64,000 nt of DNA. It comes from Terrirhizobium terrae (GTDB lineage: Bacteria; Pseudomonadota; Alphaproteobacteria; Rhizobiales; Rhizobiaceae). The notes below the pieces were generated by a model, which was not told the DNA's origin, did not search any database, and saw only the letters and a list, made by a program, of their open reading frames with translations. The position numbers and the translations under genes are program-made. The stretch lies in the NCBI RefSeq assembly GCF_030323265.1, contig NZ_CP104992.1:3261501-3325500 (forward strand). Direction: 5' to 3'. Below are positions 1-9,027 of the stretch, in pieces (positions within the stretch are counted from its first letter, which is position 1; each line of letters opens with the position of its first letter).

Positions 1-53
1 GCGACAACAAGAATTTGGGCCCTTTGGGGCTCACACAAGATGGAGAGCCTGCA

Positions 54-1230
<1,177 letters not shown>

Positions 1231-1302
1231 TGATGGCGAGGCGCGGTGGCGAAAGCTGCCGACGACACTAAGAATCACGGATCGCGCCAGCGCGATCTGC
1301 GG

Positions 1303-1337
1303 CGGCGCCGGCATCGTTGCCTCGATCATCGAGTAAT
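1303..1337 (+). repeat. Duplicated 3' tail of tuf
   Basis: This 35-base stretch repeats the last codons and stop of tuf (1197-1231) with one difference, T1215 versus C1321. The difference is a synonymous Ala codon change (GCT/GCC). The copy is an orphan tail without the rest of the gene and is followed directly by the terminator at 1349. It looks like the old tuf end left behind by insertion of about 70 bases, or by recombination between tuf copies. Confidence 0.85.
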
Positions 1338-1348
1338 CGATAAGGGCA

Positions 1349-1386
1349 GGGCGGTATCTCCGGATACCGCCCGCTATATTTTTTAA
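1349..1386 (+). terminator. Intrinsic terminator of tuf
   Basis: A perfect 10-bp stem (GGGCGGTATC / GATACCGCCC, loop TCCG) at 1349-1372 is followed by GCTATATTTTTT. It separates tuf from the S10 operon, so rpsJ should have its own promoter in 1390-1648. Confidence 0.85.
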
Positions 1387-1453
1387 GCAAGTGGCGTATT
1401 GCGACTTGCTTATGACACAAAAACATAGCAAATGGCGCGCAAGCGCGATTTGC
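1385..1453. repeat. Two related hairpins upstream of rpsJ
   Basis: Two imperfect palindromes share the plan AGCAARTGGCG...GCGAYTTGC. One is at 1385-1411 (arms AAGCAAGT / ACTTGCTT). The other is at 1428-1453 (arms GCAAAT / ATTTGC plus an inner GCGC stem). A smaller hairpin at 1280-1297 (GATCGCG / CGCGATC) has a similar GCG core. They lie in the 418-base gap between tuf and rpsJ, which otherwise holds the duplicated tuf tail, the terminator and presumably the S10 promoter. No gene is seen in that gap. Confidence 0.6.
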
Positions 1454-1648
1454 GCCTGCTTCGCTATGGTGAAGCAGCGAGTTGCACAAGAATTTAAGGT
1501 GGGCCTTCGGGCCTGAAGACTGGAATAGGGTGCCTGCTGGAAGCGGTGCTCTCTTCGATCTTTGAAACCGGTGATCCGCCTTAGGTAAACGAACAACCCG
1601 TGCCATCACGTTTGGTATCGGGAGAACAGAAAACAAGGATAACGTCGA

Positions 1649-1957
1649 ATGAACGGCCAAAATATCCGCATTCGCCTTAAGGCATTCGATCACCGTATTC
1701 TCGACGCTTCTACGCGCGAGATCGTGTCGACGGCGAAGCGCACCGGAGCAAGTGTCCGGGGCCCCGTTCCGCTTCCGACCCGCATCGAGAAGTTTACGGT
1801 TAACCGGTCCCCCCACATCGACAAGAAGAGCCGCGAGCAGTTCGAGATGCGCACGCATAAGCGCCTTCTCGATATCGTTGACCCGACGCCCCAGACGGTG
1901 GACGCGCTGATGAAGCTCGACCTCGCCGCAGGTGTTGATGTTGAGATCAAGCTCTAA
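1649..1957 (+). CDS. rpsJ: 30S ribosomal protein S10
   Basis: S10 is a small-subunit head protein that also binds NusB in transcription antitermination. The 102-residue product begins MNGQNIRIRLKAFDHR, carries the conserved GPVPLPT loop and ends in VDVEIKL. Length and sequence are typical for the family. An AAGGATAACG site precedes the ATG. It is the first gene of the S10 operon, 49 bases before rplC. Confidence 0.97.
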   Translation: MNGQNIRIRLKAFDHRILDASTREIVSTAKRTGASVRGPVPLPTRIEKFTVNRSPHIDKKSREQFEMRTHKRLLDIVDPTPQTVDALMKLDLAAGVDVEIKL

Positions 1958-2006
1958 GACCTGGGTTTCGGCCAGGGTTTTGGACTGAGTGAGAAGGATT
2001 GAACCG

Positions 2007-2648
2007 ATGCGTTCGGGTGTAATTGCACAAAAGGTAGGGATGACCCGCGTCTACAACGACGCCGGCGAGCATATCCCGGTAACCGTATTGCGTCTCGACA
2101 ACTGCCAGGTTGTTGCACACCGCACTGTTGAGAAGAACGGCTATGCTGCTGTTCAGCTCGGTGCAGGCGTTGCCAAGGTGAAGAACACCTCCAAGGCTAT
2201 GCGTGGCAACTTCGCTGCTGCAAACGTCGAGCCGAAGTCGAAGCTCGTAGAGTTTCGCGTTTCTGAAGACAACATGATCGAAGTCGGCACTGAGCTGAAG
2301 GCTGATCATTTCGCAGCCGGTCAGCTGGTCGACGTGACCGGCACCTCGATCGGTAAGGGCTTTGCTGGTGCCATGAAGCGCCACAACTTCGGTGGTCTGC
2401 GCGCGACCCACGGTGTTTCCGTGTCGCACCGTTCGCACGGTTCGACTGGTAACAACCAGGATCCGGGCAAGGTCTGGAAGGGCAAGCGCATGGCTGGTCA
2501 CATGGGCCAGACCCGCGTTACCACCCAGAACCTCGAAGTCGTGTCCACCGATGAAGGCCGCGGCCTGATCCTCGTCAAGGGTGCCGTCCCCGGCTCCAAG
2601 GGCGCCTGGATCGTTGTTCGCGACGCCGTCAAGTCGGCTGCGAAGTAA
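2007..2648 (+). CDS. rplC: 50S ribosomal protein L3
   Basis: L3 is an early-assembly protein near the peptidyl-transferase centre. I chose the ATG at 2007 (MRSGVIAQKVGMTRVY) over an in-frame codon six residues upstream, because GAGAAGGA lies at a suitable distance. The product is 213 residues with the long central loop (GGLRATHGVSVSHRSHG) that reaches into the ribosome core. It is followed after 13 bases by rplD. Confidence 0.96.
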   Translation: MRSGVIAQKVGMTRVYNDAGEHIPVTVLRLDNCQVVAHRTVEKNGYAAVQLGAGVAKVKNTSKAMRGNFAAANVEPKSKLVEFRVSEDNMIEVGTELKADHFAAGQLVDVTGTSIGKGFAGAMKRHNFGGLRATHGVSVSHRSHGSTGNNQDPGKVWKGKRMAGHMGQTRVTTQNLEVVSTDEGRGLILVKGAVPGSKGAWIVVRDAVKSAAK

Positions 2649-2661
2649 GGGAGCCATTAAG

Positions 2662-3282
2662 ATGGAATTCAACGTCAAGACCCTCGAAGGCAAAGACGCT
2701 GGCAAGGTTTCCCTGTCGGACGCGATCTTCGGCCTCGACCCCCGCGAGGACATCCTCGCTCGTATGGTTCGTTACCAGCTCGCCAAGAAGCAGCAGGGCA
2801 CGCATCAGTCGCTGACCCGCGGTGAAGTTTCCCGCACCGGCGCCAAGATGTACAAGCAGAAGGGTACGGGCCGCGCTCGTCACCATTCGGCTCGCGCTCC
2901 GCAGTTCCGTGGTGGTGCCAAGGCTCACGGCCCGGTATCGCGCAGCCACGCGTTCGATCTTCCCAAGAAGGTTCGCGCTCTGGCCCTGCGTCACGCTCTG
3001 TCCGCAAAGCTGAAGTCTGAAGACCTGATCGTCATCGACAACCTGGTTGCTTCTGAAGCAAAGACCAAGGCTTTGATCGGTACGTTCGCCTCGCTCGGTC
3101 TCACCAACGCCCTCGTCATCGGCGGCGCTGAGCTCGACAACAACTTCAAGCTCGCAGCCCAGAACATCCCGAACATCGATGTTCTGCCGGTTCAGGGCAT
3201 CAATGTTTACGACATTCTGCGTCGCGGCAAGCTCGTGCTGTCGAAGGCCGCAGTTGAAGCTCTAGAGGAGCGTTTCAAGTGA
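2662..3282 (+). CDS. rplD: 50S ribosomal protein L4
   Basis: L4 lines the exit tunnel and binds 23S rRNA; in gammaproteobacteria it also regulates the S10 operon. The product is 206 residues from MEFNVKTLEGKDAGK. The tunnel loop KMYKQKGTGRARHHS is conserved. Its stop overlaps the GTG start of rplW by four bases (GTGA), so the two are translationally coupled. Confidence 0.96.
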   Translation: MEFNVKTLEGKDAGKVSLSDAIFGLDPREDILARMVRYQLAKKQQGTHQSLTRGEVSRTGAKMYKQKGTGRARHHSARAPQFRGGAKAHGPVSRSHAFDLPKKVRALALRHALSAKLKSEDLIVIDNLVASEAKTKALIGTFASLGLTNALVIGGAELDNNFKLAAQNIPNIDVLPVQGINVYDILRRGKLVLSKAAVEALEERFK

Positions 3283-3572
3283 CCGATCTTCGCCACTATG
3301 ATGTGATCGTATCTCCCTCGATCACCGAAAAGTCGACGCTGGTATCCGAACAGAACCAGGTTGTCTTCAACGTTGCCAAGACTGCTTCCAAGCCTGAAAT
3401 CAAGGCTGCCGTAGAAGCGCTCTTCGGTGTGAAGGTCACTGCCGTCAATACGCTGGTCCGCAAGGGCAAGGTGAAGCGCTTCCGTGGCTTCATCGGCAAG
3501 CAGAAGGACGTCAAGAAGGCTGTCGTCACCCTGGCCGAAGGTCAGACGATCGACGTCTCCACCGGTCTCTGA
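3279..3572 (+). CDS. rplW: 50S ribosomal protein L23 (GTG start)
   Basis: L23 sits at the tunnel exit and is the docking site for trigger factor and SRP. The product is 97 residues, starting MTDLRHYDVIVSPSITEKST. The start codon is GTG, overlapping the rplD stop, with GAGGAG upstream inside rplD. The family signature VNTLVRKGKVKRFRG is present. Confidence 0.96.
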   Translation: MTDLRHYDVIVSPSITEKSTLVSEQNQVVFNVAKTASKPEIKAAVEALFGVKVTAVNTLVRKGKVKRFRGFIGKQKDVKKAVVTLAEGQTIDVSTGL

Positions 3573-3583
3573 GGTAAAGAAAA

Positions 3584-4417
3584 ATGGCACTGAAAAGCTA
3601 TAATCCGACGACCCCGAGCCAGCGTCAGCTGGTCATCGTCGACCGTTCGGGCCTGTGGAAGGGCAAGCCGGTCAAGGCGCTCACCGAGGGTCTTTCCAAG
3701 AGCGGCGGTCGTAACAACAACGGTCGCATCACTGCCCGCTTCATCGGCGGCGGTCACAAGCGTACCTATCGCCTGGTCGACTTCAAGCGTCGCAAGTTCG
3801 ACGTCGAAGGCACGGTCGAGCGTCTGGAATACGACCCGAACCGTTCGGCGTTCATCGCGCTGGTCACCTATGCCGATGGCGAACAGGCCTACATCATCGC
3901 TCCGCAGCGTCTCGCTGCCGGCGACAAGGTCATCGCTTCCGACAAGGCCGTCGACATCAAGCCCGGCAACACCATGCCGCTGCAGTACATCCCGGTTGGC
4001 TCGATCGTTCATAACGTCGAGATGAAGCCGGGCAAGGGCGGCCAGATCGCCCGCTCTGCAGGCACCTACGTTCAGCTCGTCGGCCGTGATGCCGGCATGG
4101 CTATCCTTCGTCTGAACTCTGGCGAGCAGCGCCTCGTTCCGGGTTCTTGCCTCGCCACCGTTGGCGCCGTTTCCAACCCGGATCACGGCAACATCAACGA
4201 CGGTAAGGCCGGCCGCACCGTATGGCGCGGCAAGCGTCCGCATAACCGCGGCGTCGTCATGAACCCGGTCGACCACCCGCACGGTGGTGGTGAAGGCCGT
4301 ACCTCGGGTGGCCGTCATCCGGTCTCACCTTGGGGCAAGCCCACCAAGGGCAAGCGCACGCGTTCGAACAAGTCCACGGACAAGTTCATCATGCGCTCGC
4401 GCCACGTGAAGAAGTAA
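3584..4417 (+). CDS. rplB: 50S ribosomal protein L2
   Basis: L2 is needed for subunit association and peptidyl-transferase function. The product is 277 residues from MALKSYNPTTPSQRQL. The C-terminal block MNPVDHPHGGGEGR contains the conserved histidine implicated in peptidyl transfer. GAGGTAAAG precedes the ATG. Confidence 0.97.
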   Translation: MALKSYNPTTPSQRQLVIVDRSGLWKGKPVKALTEGLSKSGGRNNNGRITARFIGGGHKRTYRLVDFKRRKFDVEGTVERLEYDPNRSAFIALVTYADGEQAYIIAPQRLAAGDKVIASDKAVDIKPGNTMPLQYIPVGSIVHNVEMKPGKGGQIARSAGTYVQLVGRDAGMAILRLNSGEQRLVPGSCLATVGAVSNPDHGNINDGKAGRTVWRGKRPHNRGVVMNPVDHPHGGGEGRTSGGRHPVSPWGKPTKGKRTRSNKSTDKFIMRSRHVKK

Positions 4418-4433
4418 GAGAGGAAGTCGTTCA

Positions 4434-4712
4434 ATGGCTCGTTCAGTATGGAAAGGTCCGTTTGTTGACGGCTATCTTCTCAAGAAGGCTGAGAAGGTAC
4501 GTGAAGGCGGTCGTAACGAAGTGATCAAGATGTGGAGCCGTCGCTCCACCATCCTGCCGCAGTTCGTCGGTCTCACCTTCGGCGTCTACAATGGCTCGAA
4601 GCACATCCCGGTCAATGTCAACGAAGACATGGTCGGTCACAAGTTCGGTGAATTCGCTCCCACCCGTACCTACTATGGTCACGGCGCGGACAAGAAGGCG
4701 AAGAGGAAGTAA
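4434..4712 (+). CDS. rpsS: 30S ribosomal protein S19
   Basis: S19 forms a dimer with S13 in the small-subunit head near the A site. The 92-residue product starts MARSVWKGPFVDGYLLKKAEK and contains the signature HKFGEFAPTRTYYGHGADKK. An AGAGGAAG site precedes the ATG. Its stop is two bases from the rplV start. Confidence 0.97.
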   Translation: MARSVWKGPFVDGYLLKKAEKVREGGRNEVIKMWSRRSTILPQFVGLTFGVYNGSKHIPVNVNEDMVGHKFGEFAPTRTYYGHGADKKAKRK

Positions 4713-4714
4713 TC

Positions 4715-5104
4715 ATGGCGAAGGCAAAGACCGAACGCCGGCTGAAGGACAACGAGGCACAGGCAGTCGCCCGTACCCTCCGCGTCAGCCCGCAGAAGCT
4801 GAACCTGGTTGCCGCCATGATCCGCGGCAAGAAGGTCGAACGTGCGCTCGCAGAACTCGAGTTCTCGCGCAAGCGTATCGCAGGCACGGTGAAGAAGACT
4901 CTCCGAGTCCGCTATCGCCAACGCTGAAAACAACCATGACCTCGACGTCGACTCTCTGATCGTTTCGGAAGCATACGTCGGTAAGTCGATCGTGATGAAG
5001 CGTTTCCACGCTCGTGGCCGTGGCCGCGCATCGCGCATCGAAAAGCCGTTCGCTCACCTGACGATCGTTGTTCGCGAAGTCGAGGAAAAGGGGAGGCCGC
5101 ATAA
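4715..5104 (+). CDS. rplV: 50S ribosomal protein L22 (two compensating indels)
   Basis: L22 spans the large subunit and lines the exit tunnel; its loop contributes to macrolide binding. The first frame gives MAKAKTERRLKDNEAQAVAR through GTVKKTL. An extra C at 4903/4904, directly before GAGTC, then shifts the frame. The next frame gives SAIANAENNHDLDVDSLIVSEAYVGKS and on to REVEEKG. A missing G in the run at 5091-5093 shifts it back to end EAA, with TAA at 5102-5104. Correcting both indels gives 129 residues, the normal length. The stop overlaps the rpsC ATG by one base. The gene is essential, so two real shifts are implausible. Confidence 0.93.
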
Positions 5105-5838
5105 TGGGCCAGAAAATTAATCCGATCGGCTTCCGCCTCGGCATTAACCGCACCTGGGACAGCCGTTGGTTCGCCGACAACGCCGAATACGGCCAGCTGC
5201 TCCACGAAGACCTGAAGATCCGCGCTTACCTCATGCAGGAGCTGAAGCAGGCTGGTATCGCCAAGGTTGTCATCGAGCGTCCGCACAAGAAGTGCCGCGT
5301 CACGATCCACTCGGCTCGCCCGGGTCTGATCATCGGCAAGAAGGGTGCAGACATCGAGAAGCTTCGCAAGAAGATCTCGTCGATGACGAACTCGGAAACG
5401 CACCTCAACATCGTTGAAGTGCGCAAGCCGGAAGTTGACGCGACGCTGGTTGCCCAGTCGATCGCTCAGCAGCTCGAGCGCCGCGTGGCTTTCCGCCGTG
5501 CGATGAAGCGTGCTGTTCAGTCTGCAATGCGTCTTGGCGCCGAAGGCATCAAGATCACTTGCGCCGGCCGTCTCGGCGGTGCGGAAATCGCTCGTACCGA
5601 ATGGTACCGCGAAGGCCGCGTGCCGCTTCACACGCTGCGTGCAGACATCGATTACGGTACGGCTGAAGCCGAAACCGCATTCGGCATCTGCGGCATCAAG
5701 GTCTGGATCTTCAAGGGCGAAATCCTTGAGCACGATCCGATGGCTTCCGAACGTCGCGCGCTGGAAGGCGATGCGCAGGGTCCGGCAAGCCGCGACCGTG
5801 ATCGTGGCGATCGTCGCCGCGAACGCGAAAACGCTTGA
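5104..5838 (+). CDS. rpsC: 30S ribosomal protein S3
   Basis: S3 helps form the mRNA entry channel and has helicase activity with S4 and S5. I use the ATG at 5104 (MGQKINPIGFRLGINR), which overlaps the rplV stop. The KH-domain loop GLIIGKKGADIEKLR and the C-terminal domain (CAGRLGGAEIARTEWYREG) are intact. The product is 244 residues and ends in a charged Arg/Asp-rich tail. Confidence 0.97.
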   Translation: MGQKINPIGFRLGINRTWDSRWFADNAEYGQLLHEDLKIRAYLMQELKQAGIAKVVIERPHKKCRVTIHSARPGLIIGKKGADIEKLRKKISSMTNSETHLNIVEVRKPEVDATLVAQSIAQQLERRVAFRRAMKRAVQSAMRLGAEGIKITCAGRLGGAEIARTEWYREGRVPLHTLRADIDYGTAEAETAFGICGIKVWIFKGEILEHDPMASERRALEGDAQGPASRDRDRGDRRRERENA

Positions 5839-5876
5839 TTATCGCTGGCGAAAGATAAGCTCGGAGAAGTAAGAAA

Positions 5877-6290
5877 ATGTTGCAGCCAAAGCGTACCAAG
5901 TATCGCAAGCAGTTCAAGGGCCGCATCAAGGGCGTCGCAAAGGGCGGCTTTGACCTGGCATTCGGCGAGTTCGGCCTGAAGGCTCAGGAACCGAACCGCG
6001 TGAACGCTCGCGAGATCGAAGCGGCTCGCCGCGCGATCACCCGTTACATGAAGCGCGCGGGTCGTGTATGGATCCGCGTCTTCCCTGACGTCCCGGTTAC
6101 TGCCAAGCCCACCGAAGTTCGTATGGGTAAGGGTAAGGGTTCGGTTGAATACTGGGCTTGCAAGGTCAAGCCTGGTCGTATCATGTTCGAGATCGACGGC
6201 GTTTCGGAAGAAATCGCGCGCGAGGCTCTGCGCCTCGGTTCTGCCAAGCTCTCGGTCACGACGCGCTTCGTTCAGCGCATCGCAGAGTAA
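5877..6290 (+). CDS. rplP: 50S ribosomal protein L16
   Basis: L16 organises the A-site tRNA region of the large subunit. The 137-residue product begins MLQPKRTKYRKQFKGR and carries the family signature RMGKGKGSVEYWACKVKPG. A GGAGAAGTAAG site precedes the ATG. It is 12 bases before rpmC. Confidence 0.97.
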   Translation: MLQPKRTKYRKQFKGRIKGVAKGGFDLAFGEFGLKAQEPNRVNAREIEAARRAITRYMKRAGRVWIRVFPDVPVTAKPTEVRMGKGKGSVEYWACKVKPGRIMFEIDGVSEEIAREALRLGSAKLSVTTRFVQRIAE

Positions 6291-6302
6291 GGAGAAGGCA
6301 CG

Positions 6303-6503
6303 ATGAAAGCCGAAGACGTACGCGGCCTCAGCGCCGACCAGCTCAAGGACAAGCTTGCGGACCTGAAGAAGGAGCAGTTCAACCTGCGCTTCCAGAAGGC
6401 TACCGGCCAGCTCGAGAAGTCCTCGCGCATCACCGAAGTCCGCAAGGACATCGCTCGCGTGAAAACCATTGCCCGCCAGAAGGCGGCAGAAGCCAAGGCC
6501 TAA
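6303..6503 (+). CDS. rpmC: 50S ribosomal protein L29
   Basis: L29 lies at the tunnel exit beside L23. The 66-residue product, MKAEDVRGLSADQLKDKL onward, is the expected two-helix hairpin with the signature FNLRFQKATGQLE. AAGGAGAAGG precedes the ATG. Confidence 0.96.
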   Translation: MKAEDVRGLSADQLKDKLADLKKEQFNLRFQKATGQLEKSSRITEVRKDIARVKTIARQKAAEAKA

Positions 6504-6514
6504 GGAAGAATAAT

Positions 6515-6751
6515 ATGCCAAAACGCATTCTGCAGGGCGTTGTCGTTTCCGACAAGAACGAGAAGACCGTTGTTGTCCGCGTCGAGCGCCGCTTCGCGCA
6601 CCCGCTGCTTCAGAAGACCGTTCGCCGGTCCAAGAAGTACAAGGCGCATGACGAGACCAATCAGTACAAGGTAGGTGATGTCGTTTCCATCGAGGAATGC
6701 GCACCGATCTCCAAGGACAAGCGCTGGACGGTTATCTCCGCCCAGGCTTAA
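6515..6751 (+). CDS. rpsQ: 30S ribosomal protein S17
   Basis: S17 is a primary 16S rRNA-binding protein with an OB fold. I start at the ATG at 6515 (MPKRILQGVVVSDKNEKTV), preceded by AAGGAAG, which gives 78 residues. The signature KKYKAHDETNQYKVGD is present. An unusually long gap of 244 bases follows before rplN. Confidence 0.96.
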   Translation: MPKRILQGVVVSDKNEKTVVVRVERRFAHPLLQKTVRRSKKYKAHDETNQYKVGDVVSIEECAPISKDKRWTVISAQA

Positions 6752-6831
6752 ACTGATCAGGAATTTCTGCCAGATTGGGGCTTGCCCTTGCGTCTGGCAG
6801 AGAATCCTGTATGAAGCACGCCACTGGCGTC

Positions 6832-6857
6832 GAACGCTCGGAAACGGGCGTTCTTTT
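6832..6857 (+). terminator. Terminator-like hairpin between rpsQ and rplN
   Basis: A 9-bp stem with one G-T pair (GAACGCTCG, loop GAAA, CGGGCGTTC) is followed by TTTTGCTTT. A second hairpin, arms TGCCAGA / TCTGGCA, lies just upstream at 6769-6800. They sit in the 244-base gap separating the S10 block from the spc block and suggest termination or attenuation, with a separate promoter for rplN in 6860-6990. No gene is seen in the gap. Confidence 0.7.
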
Positions 6858-6995
6858 GCTTTGAGCGCACGGAAGGTCCCTTTCAGGGAAACCACCTTGG
6901 CAAGACCCATCCCGCGCACACTGAAAATCTGTTCATAGCCGGCTCCAGGCGCTCACGCGTCCGGTGTTCCGGTCATTAGAAAAAGGCGACCTGAC

Positions 6996-7364
6996 ATGAT
7001 TCAGATGCAAACAAACCTCGACGTGGCGGATAATTCCGGCGCACGTCGTGTCATGTGCATCAAGGTGCTGGGCGGCTCCAAGCGCAAGTACGCTTCGGTC
7101 GGCGACATTATCGTCGTTTCGATCAAGGAAGCTATTCCGCGCGGCCGCGTGAAGAAGGGTGACGTGATGAAGGCGGTTGTTGTGCGTACCGCTAAAGACA
7201 TCCGTCGCGCCGACGGCAGCGTCATCCGCTTCGACAACAACGCAGCGGTCCTCATCGACAACAAGAAAGAGCCGATCGGCACCCGTATCTTCGGACCGGT
7301 TCCGCGCGAACTTCGCGCCAAGAACCACATGAAGATCATCTCGCTGGCTCCAGAAGTACTGTAA
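6996..7364 (+). CDS. rplN: 50S ribosomal protein L14
   Basis: L14 forms intersubunit bridge contacts and is the binding site of the silencing factor RsfS. The 122-residue product, MIQMQTNLDVADNSGARRV onward, is full length with the signature block RRADGSVIRFDNNAAVLI. It is the first gene of the spc block. Confidence 0.97.
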   Translation: MIQMQTNLDVADNSGARRVMCIKVLGGSKRKYASVGDIIVVSIKEAIPRGRVKKGDVMKAVVVRTAKDIRRADGSVIRFDNNAAVLIDNKKEPIGTRIFGPVPRELRAKNHMKIISLAPEVL

Positions 7365-7376
7365 GGAGCGGGATCC

Positions 7377-7685
7377 ATGCAGAAGATCAAGAAGGGCGAC
7401 AACGTCGTCATCCTCGCCGGCAAGGACAAGGGCCGTACCGGTGAAGTTCTCCAGGTTCTGCCGAAGGAAGACCGTGCGGTCGTCCGCGGCGTCAACATGG
7501 TGAAGCGCCACCAGCGTCAGACGCAGACGCAGGAAGCTGGCATCATCAACAAGGAAGCATCCATCCACCTGTCGAACGTCGCGATCGTCGCGAAAGACGG
7601 CAAGCCGACCCGCGTTGGCTTCTCCGTCGTCGACGGAAAGAAGGTGCGAGTAGCCAAGCGTACGGGAGATGTAATCGATGGCTGA
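7377..7685 (+). CDS. rplX: 50S ribosomal protein L24
   Basis: L24 initiates large-subunit assembly. The 102-residue product has the KOW motif near the N-terminus (KKGDNVVILAGKDKGRTGEV). Its last eight bases overlap the start of rplE (ATGGCTGA), which indicates translational coupling. Confidence 0.96.
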   Translation: MQKIKKGDNVVILAGKDKGRTGEVLQVLPKEDRAVVRGVNMVKRHQRQTQTQEAGIINKEASIHLSNVAIVAKDGKPTRVGFSVVDGKKVRVAKRTGDVIDG

Positions 7686-8235
7686 GTCTAAGTACGAGCC
7701 GCGCCTCAAGGCGGAATACGTTTCCCGCATTCGCGGCGCCCTGCAGGAGAAGTTCTCCTACGCGAACGAAATGATGATCCCGAAGGTCGACAAGATCGTC
7801 ATCAACATGGGTGTGGGTGAGGCGACTGCCGACTCCAAGAAGCCCACGGTTGCTGCAGCTGACCTGGCCGCTATTGCCGGTCAGAAGCCGGTCATCACCA
7901 AGGCCCGCAACTCTATCGCTGGCTTCAAGGTCCGCGAAAACATGCCGATCGGCGCAAAGGTTACCCTGCGCGGCGCACGCATGTACGAGTTCATGGATCG
8001 CCTGGTCAACATCGCGCTCCCGCGCGTTCGCGACTTCCGCGGCCTGAACCCGAAGTCCTTCGACGGCCGTGGCAACTTCGCCATGGGCCTCAAGGAGCAC
8101 ATTGTGTTCCCGGAGATCAACTACGACAAGGTTGATCAGATGTGGGGCATGGACATCATCGTTTGCACGACGGCTACCAATGACGACGAAGCTCGCGCTC
8201 TGCTCACAGAGTTCAACTTCCCGTTCCGTGCGTAA
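7678..8235 (+). CDS. rplE: 50S ribosomal protein L5
   Basis: L5 binds 5S rRNA and contacts the P-site tRNA. The 185-residue product contains the signature VDKIVINMGVGEATADSKK and ends normally (LTEFNFPFRA). It overlaps rplX by eight bases. Confidence 0.97.
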   Translation: MAESKYEPRLKAEYVSRIRGALQEKFSYANEMMIPKVDKIVINMGVGEATADSKKPTVAAADLAAIAGQKPVITKARNSIAGFKVRENMPIGAKVTLRGARMYEFMDRLVNIALPRVRDFRGLNPKSFDGRGNFAMGLKEHIVFPEINYDKVDQMWGMDIIVCTTATNDDEARALLTEFNFPFRA

Positions 8236-8268
8236 CCGTAACGACGAGCGTTAAAAAGGAACTCCGAT

Positions 8269-8574
8269 ATGGCGAAAACCAGCGCAGTTGAAAAGAACAA
8301 GCGCCGCCGCAAGACAGTCGCCCAGCAGGCCGCCAAGCGCGCCGAACTGAAGGCGATCATCATGAACCAGGAACTTCCGATCGAAGACCGGTTCAAGGCA
8401 ACTATCAAGCTCGCTTCTCTGTCTCGCGATGGCTCGAAGACGCGTATCCGCAACCGTTGCGAAGTCACCGGTCGCCCGCGCGCTTTCTATCGTAAGCTTA
8501 AGATGTCGCGTATTGCACTTCGCGAACTCGGCAACCTCGGCAAGGTGCCGGGCGTCGTCAAGTCGAGCTGGTAA
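8269..8574 (+). CDS. rpsN: 30S ribosomal protein S14
   Basis: S14 is a small-subunit head protein. The 101-residue length and the C-terminal RNRCEVTGRPRAFYRKLKMS place it in the long, zinc-free class: only one cysteine of the CxxC pattern remains. AAGGAACTCCGAT precedes the ATG. Confidence 0.97.
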   Translation: MAKTSAVEKNKRRRKTVAQQAAKRAELKAIIMNQELPIEDRFKATIKLASLSRDGSKTRIRNRCEVTGRPRAFYRKLKMSRIALRELGNLGKVPGVVKSSW

Positions 8575-8586
8575 GGAGATCGTTAG

Positions 8587-8985
8587 ATGACCATGACTGA
8601 TCCCTTGGGCGATATGCTCACCCGTATCCGCAACGGCGCTTCCCGCCGCAAGTCGACCGTCTCGACGCCTGCCTCCCGGCTGCGCGCTCGCGTCCTCGAC
8701 GTTCTGCAGGCTGAAGGCTACATCCGCGGTTACTCCCAGATCGATTACGGCAACGGCAAGTCCGAGATCGAAATCGAACTGAAGTACTACGAAGGCGCTT
8801 CCGTGATCCGTGAGATCGGCCGCGTCTCCAAGCCGGGCCGCCGAGTTTATGTCTCGGTTAAGTCCATTCCTCAGGTCGCGAACGGCCTCGGCATCACCAT
8901 CCTTTCGACTCCGAAGGGCGTGATGGCCGATCACCAGGCTCGCGAACAGAACGTAGGCGGCGAGGTTCTTTGCTCGGTCTTCTAA
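8587..8985 (+). CDS. rpsH: 30S ribosomal protein S8
   Basis: S8 is a primary 16S rRNA binder that in many bacteria autoregulates the spc operon. The 132-residue product begins MTMTDPLGDMLTRIRNGA; the ATG two codons later (8593) is an alternative. AAGGAGATCGTTAG favours the first. The C-terminal signature (ISTPKGVMADHQAREQNVGG type) is conserved. Confidence 0.96.
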   Translation: MTMTDPLGDMLTRIRNGASRRKSTVSTPASRLRARVLDVLQAEGYIRGYSQIDYGNGKSEIEIELKYYEGASVIREIGRVSKPGRRVYVSVKSIPQVANGLGITILSTPKGVMADHQAREQNVGGEVLCSVF

Positions 8986-9027
8986 GACTGGGCAAGGATC
9001 TCCATAACGGACAGACAGGATAATAAA

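Noticed and set aside
1280..1453. CRISPR-like repeat array
   Set aside because: The repeats are palindromic, few and unevenly spaced, with no spacers of constant length and no cas genes in the window.
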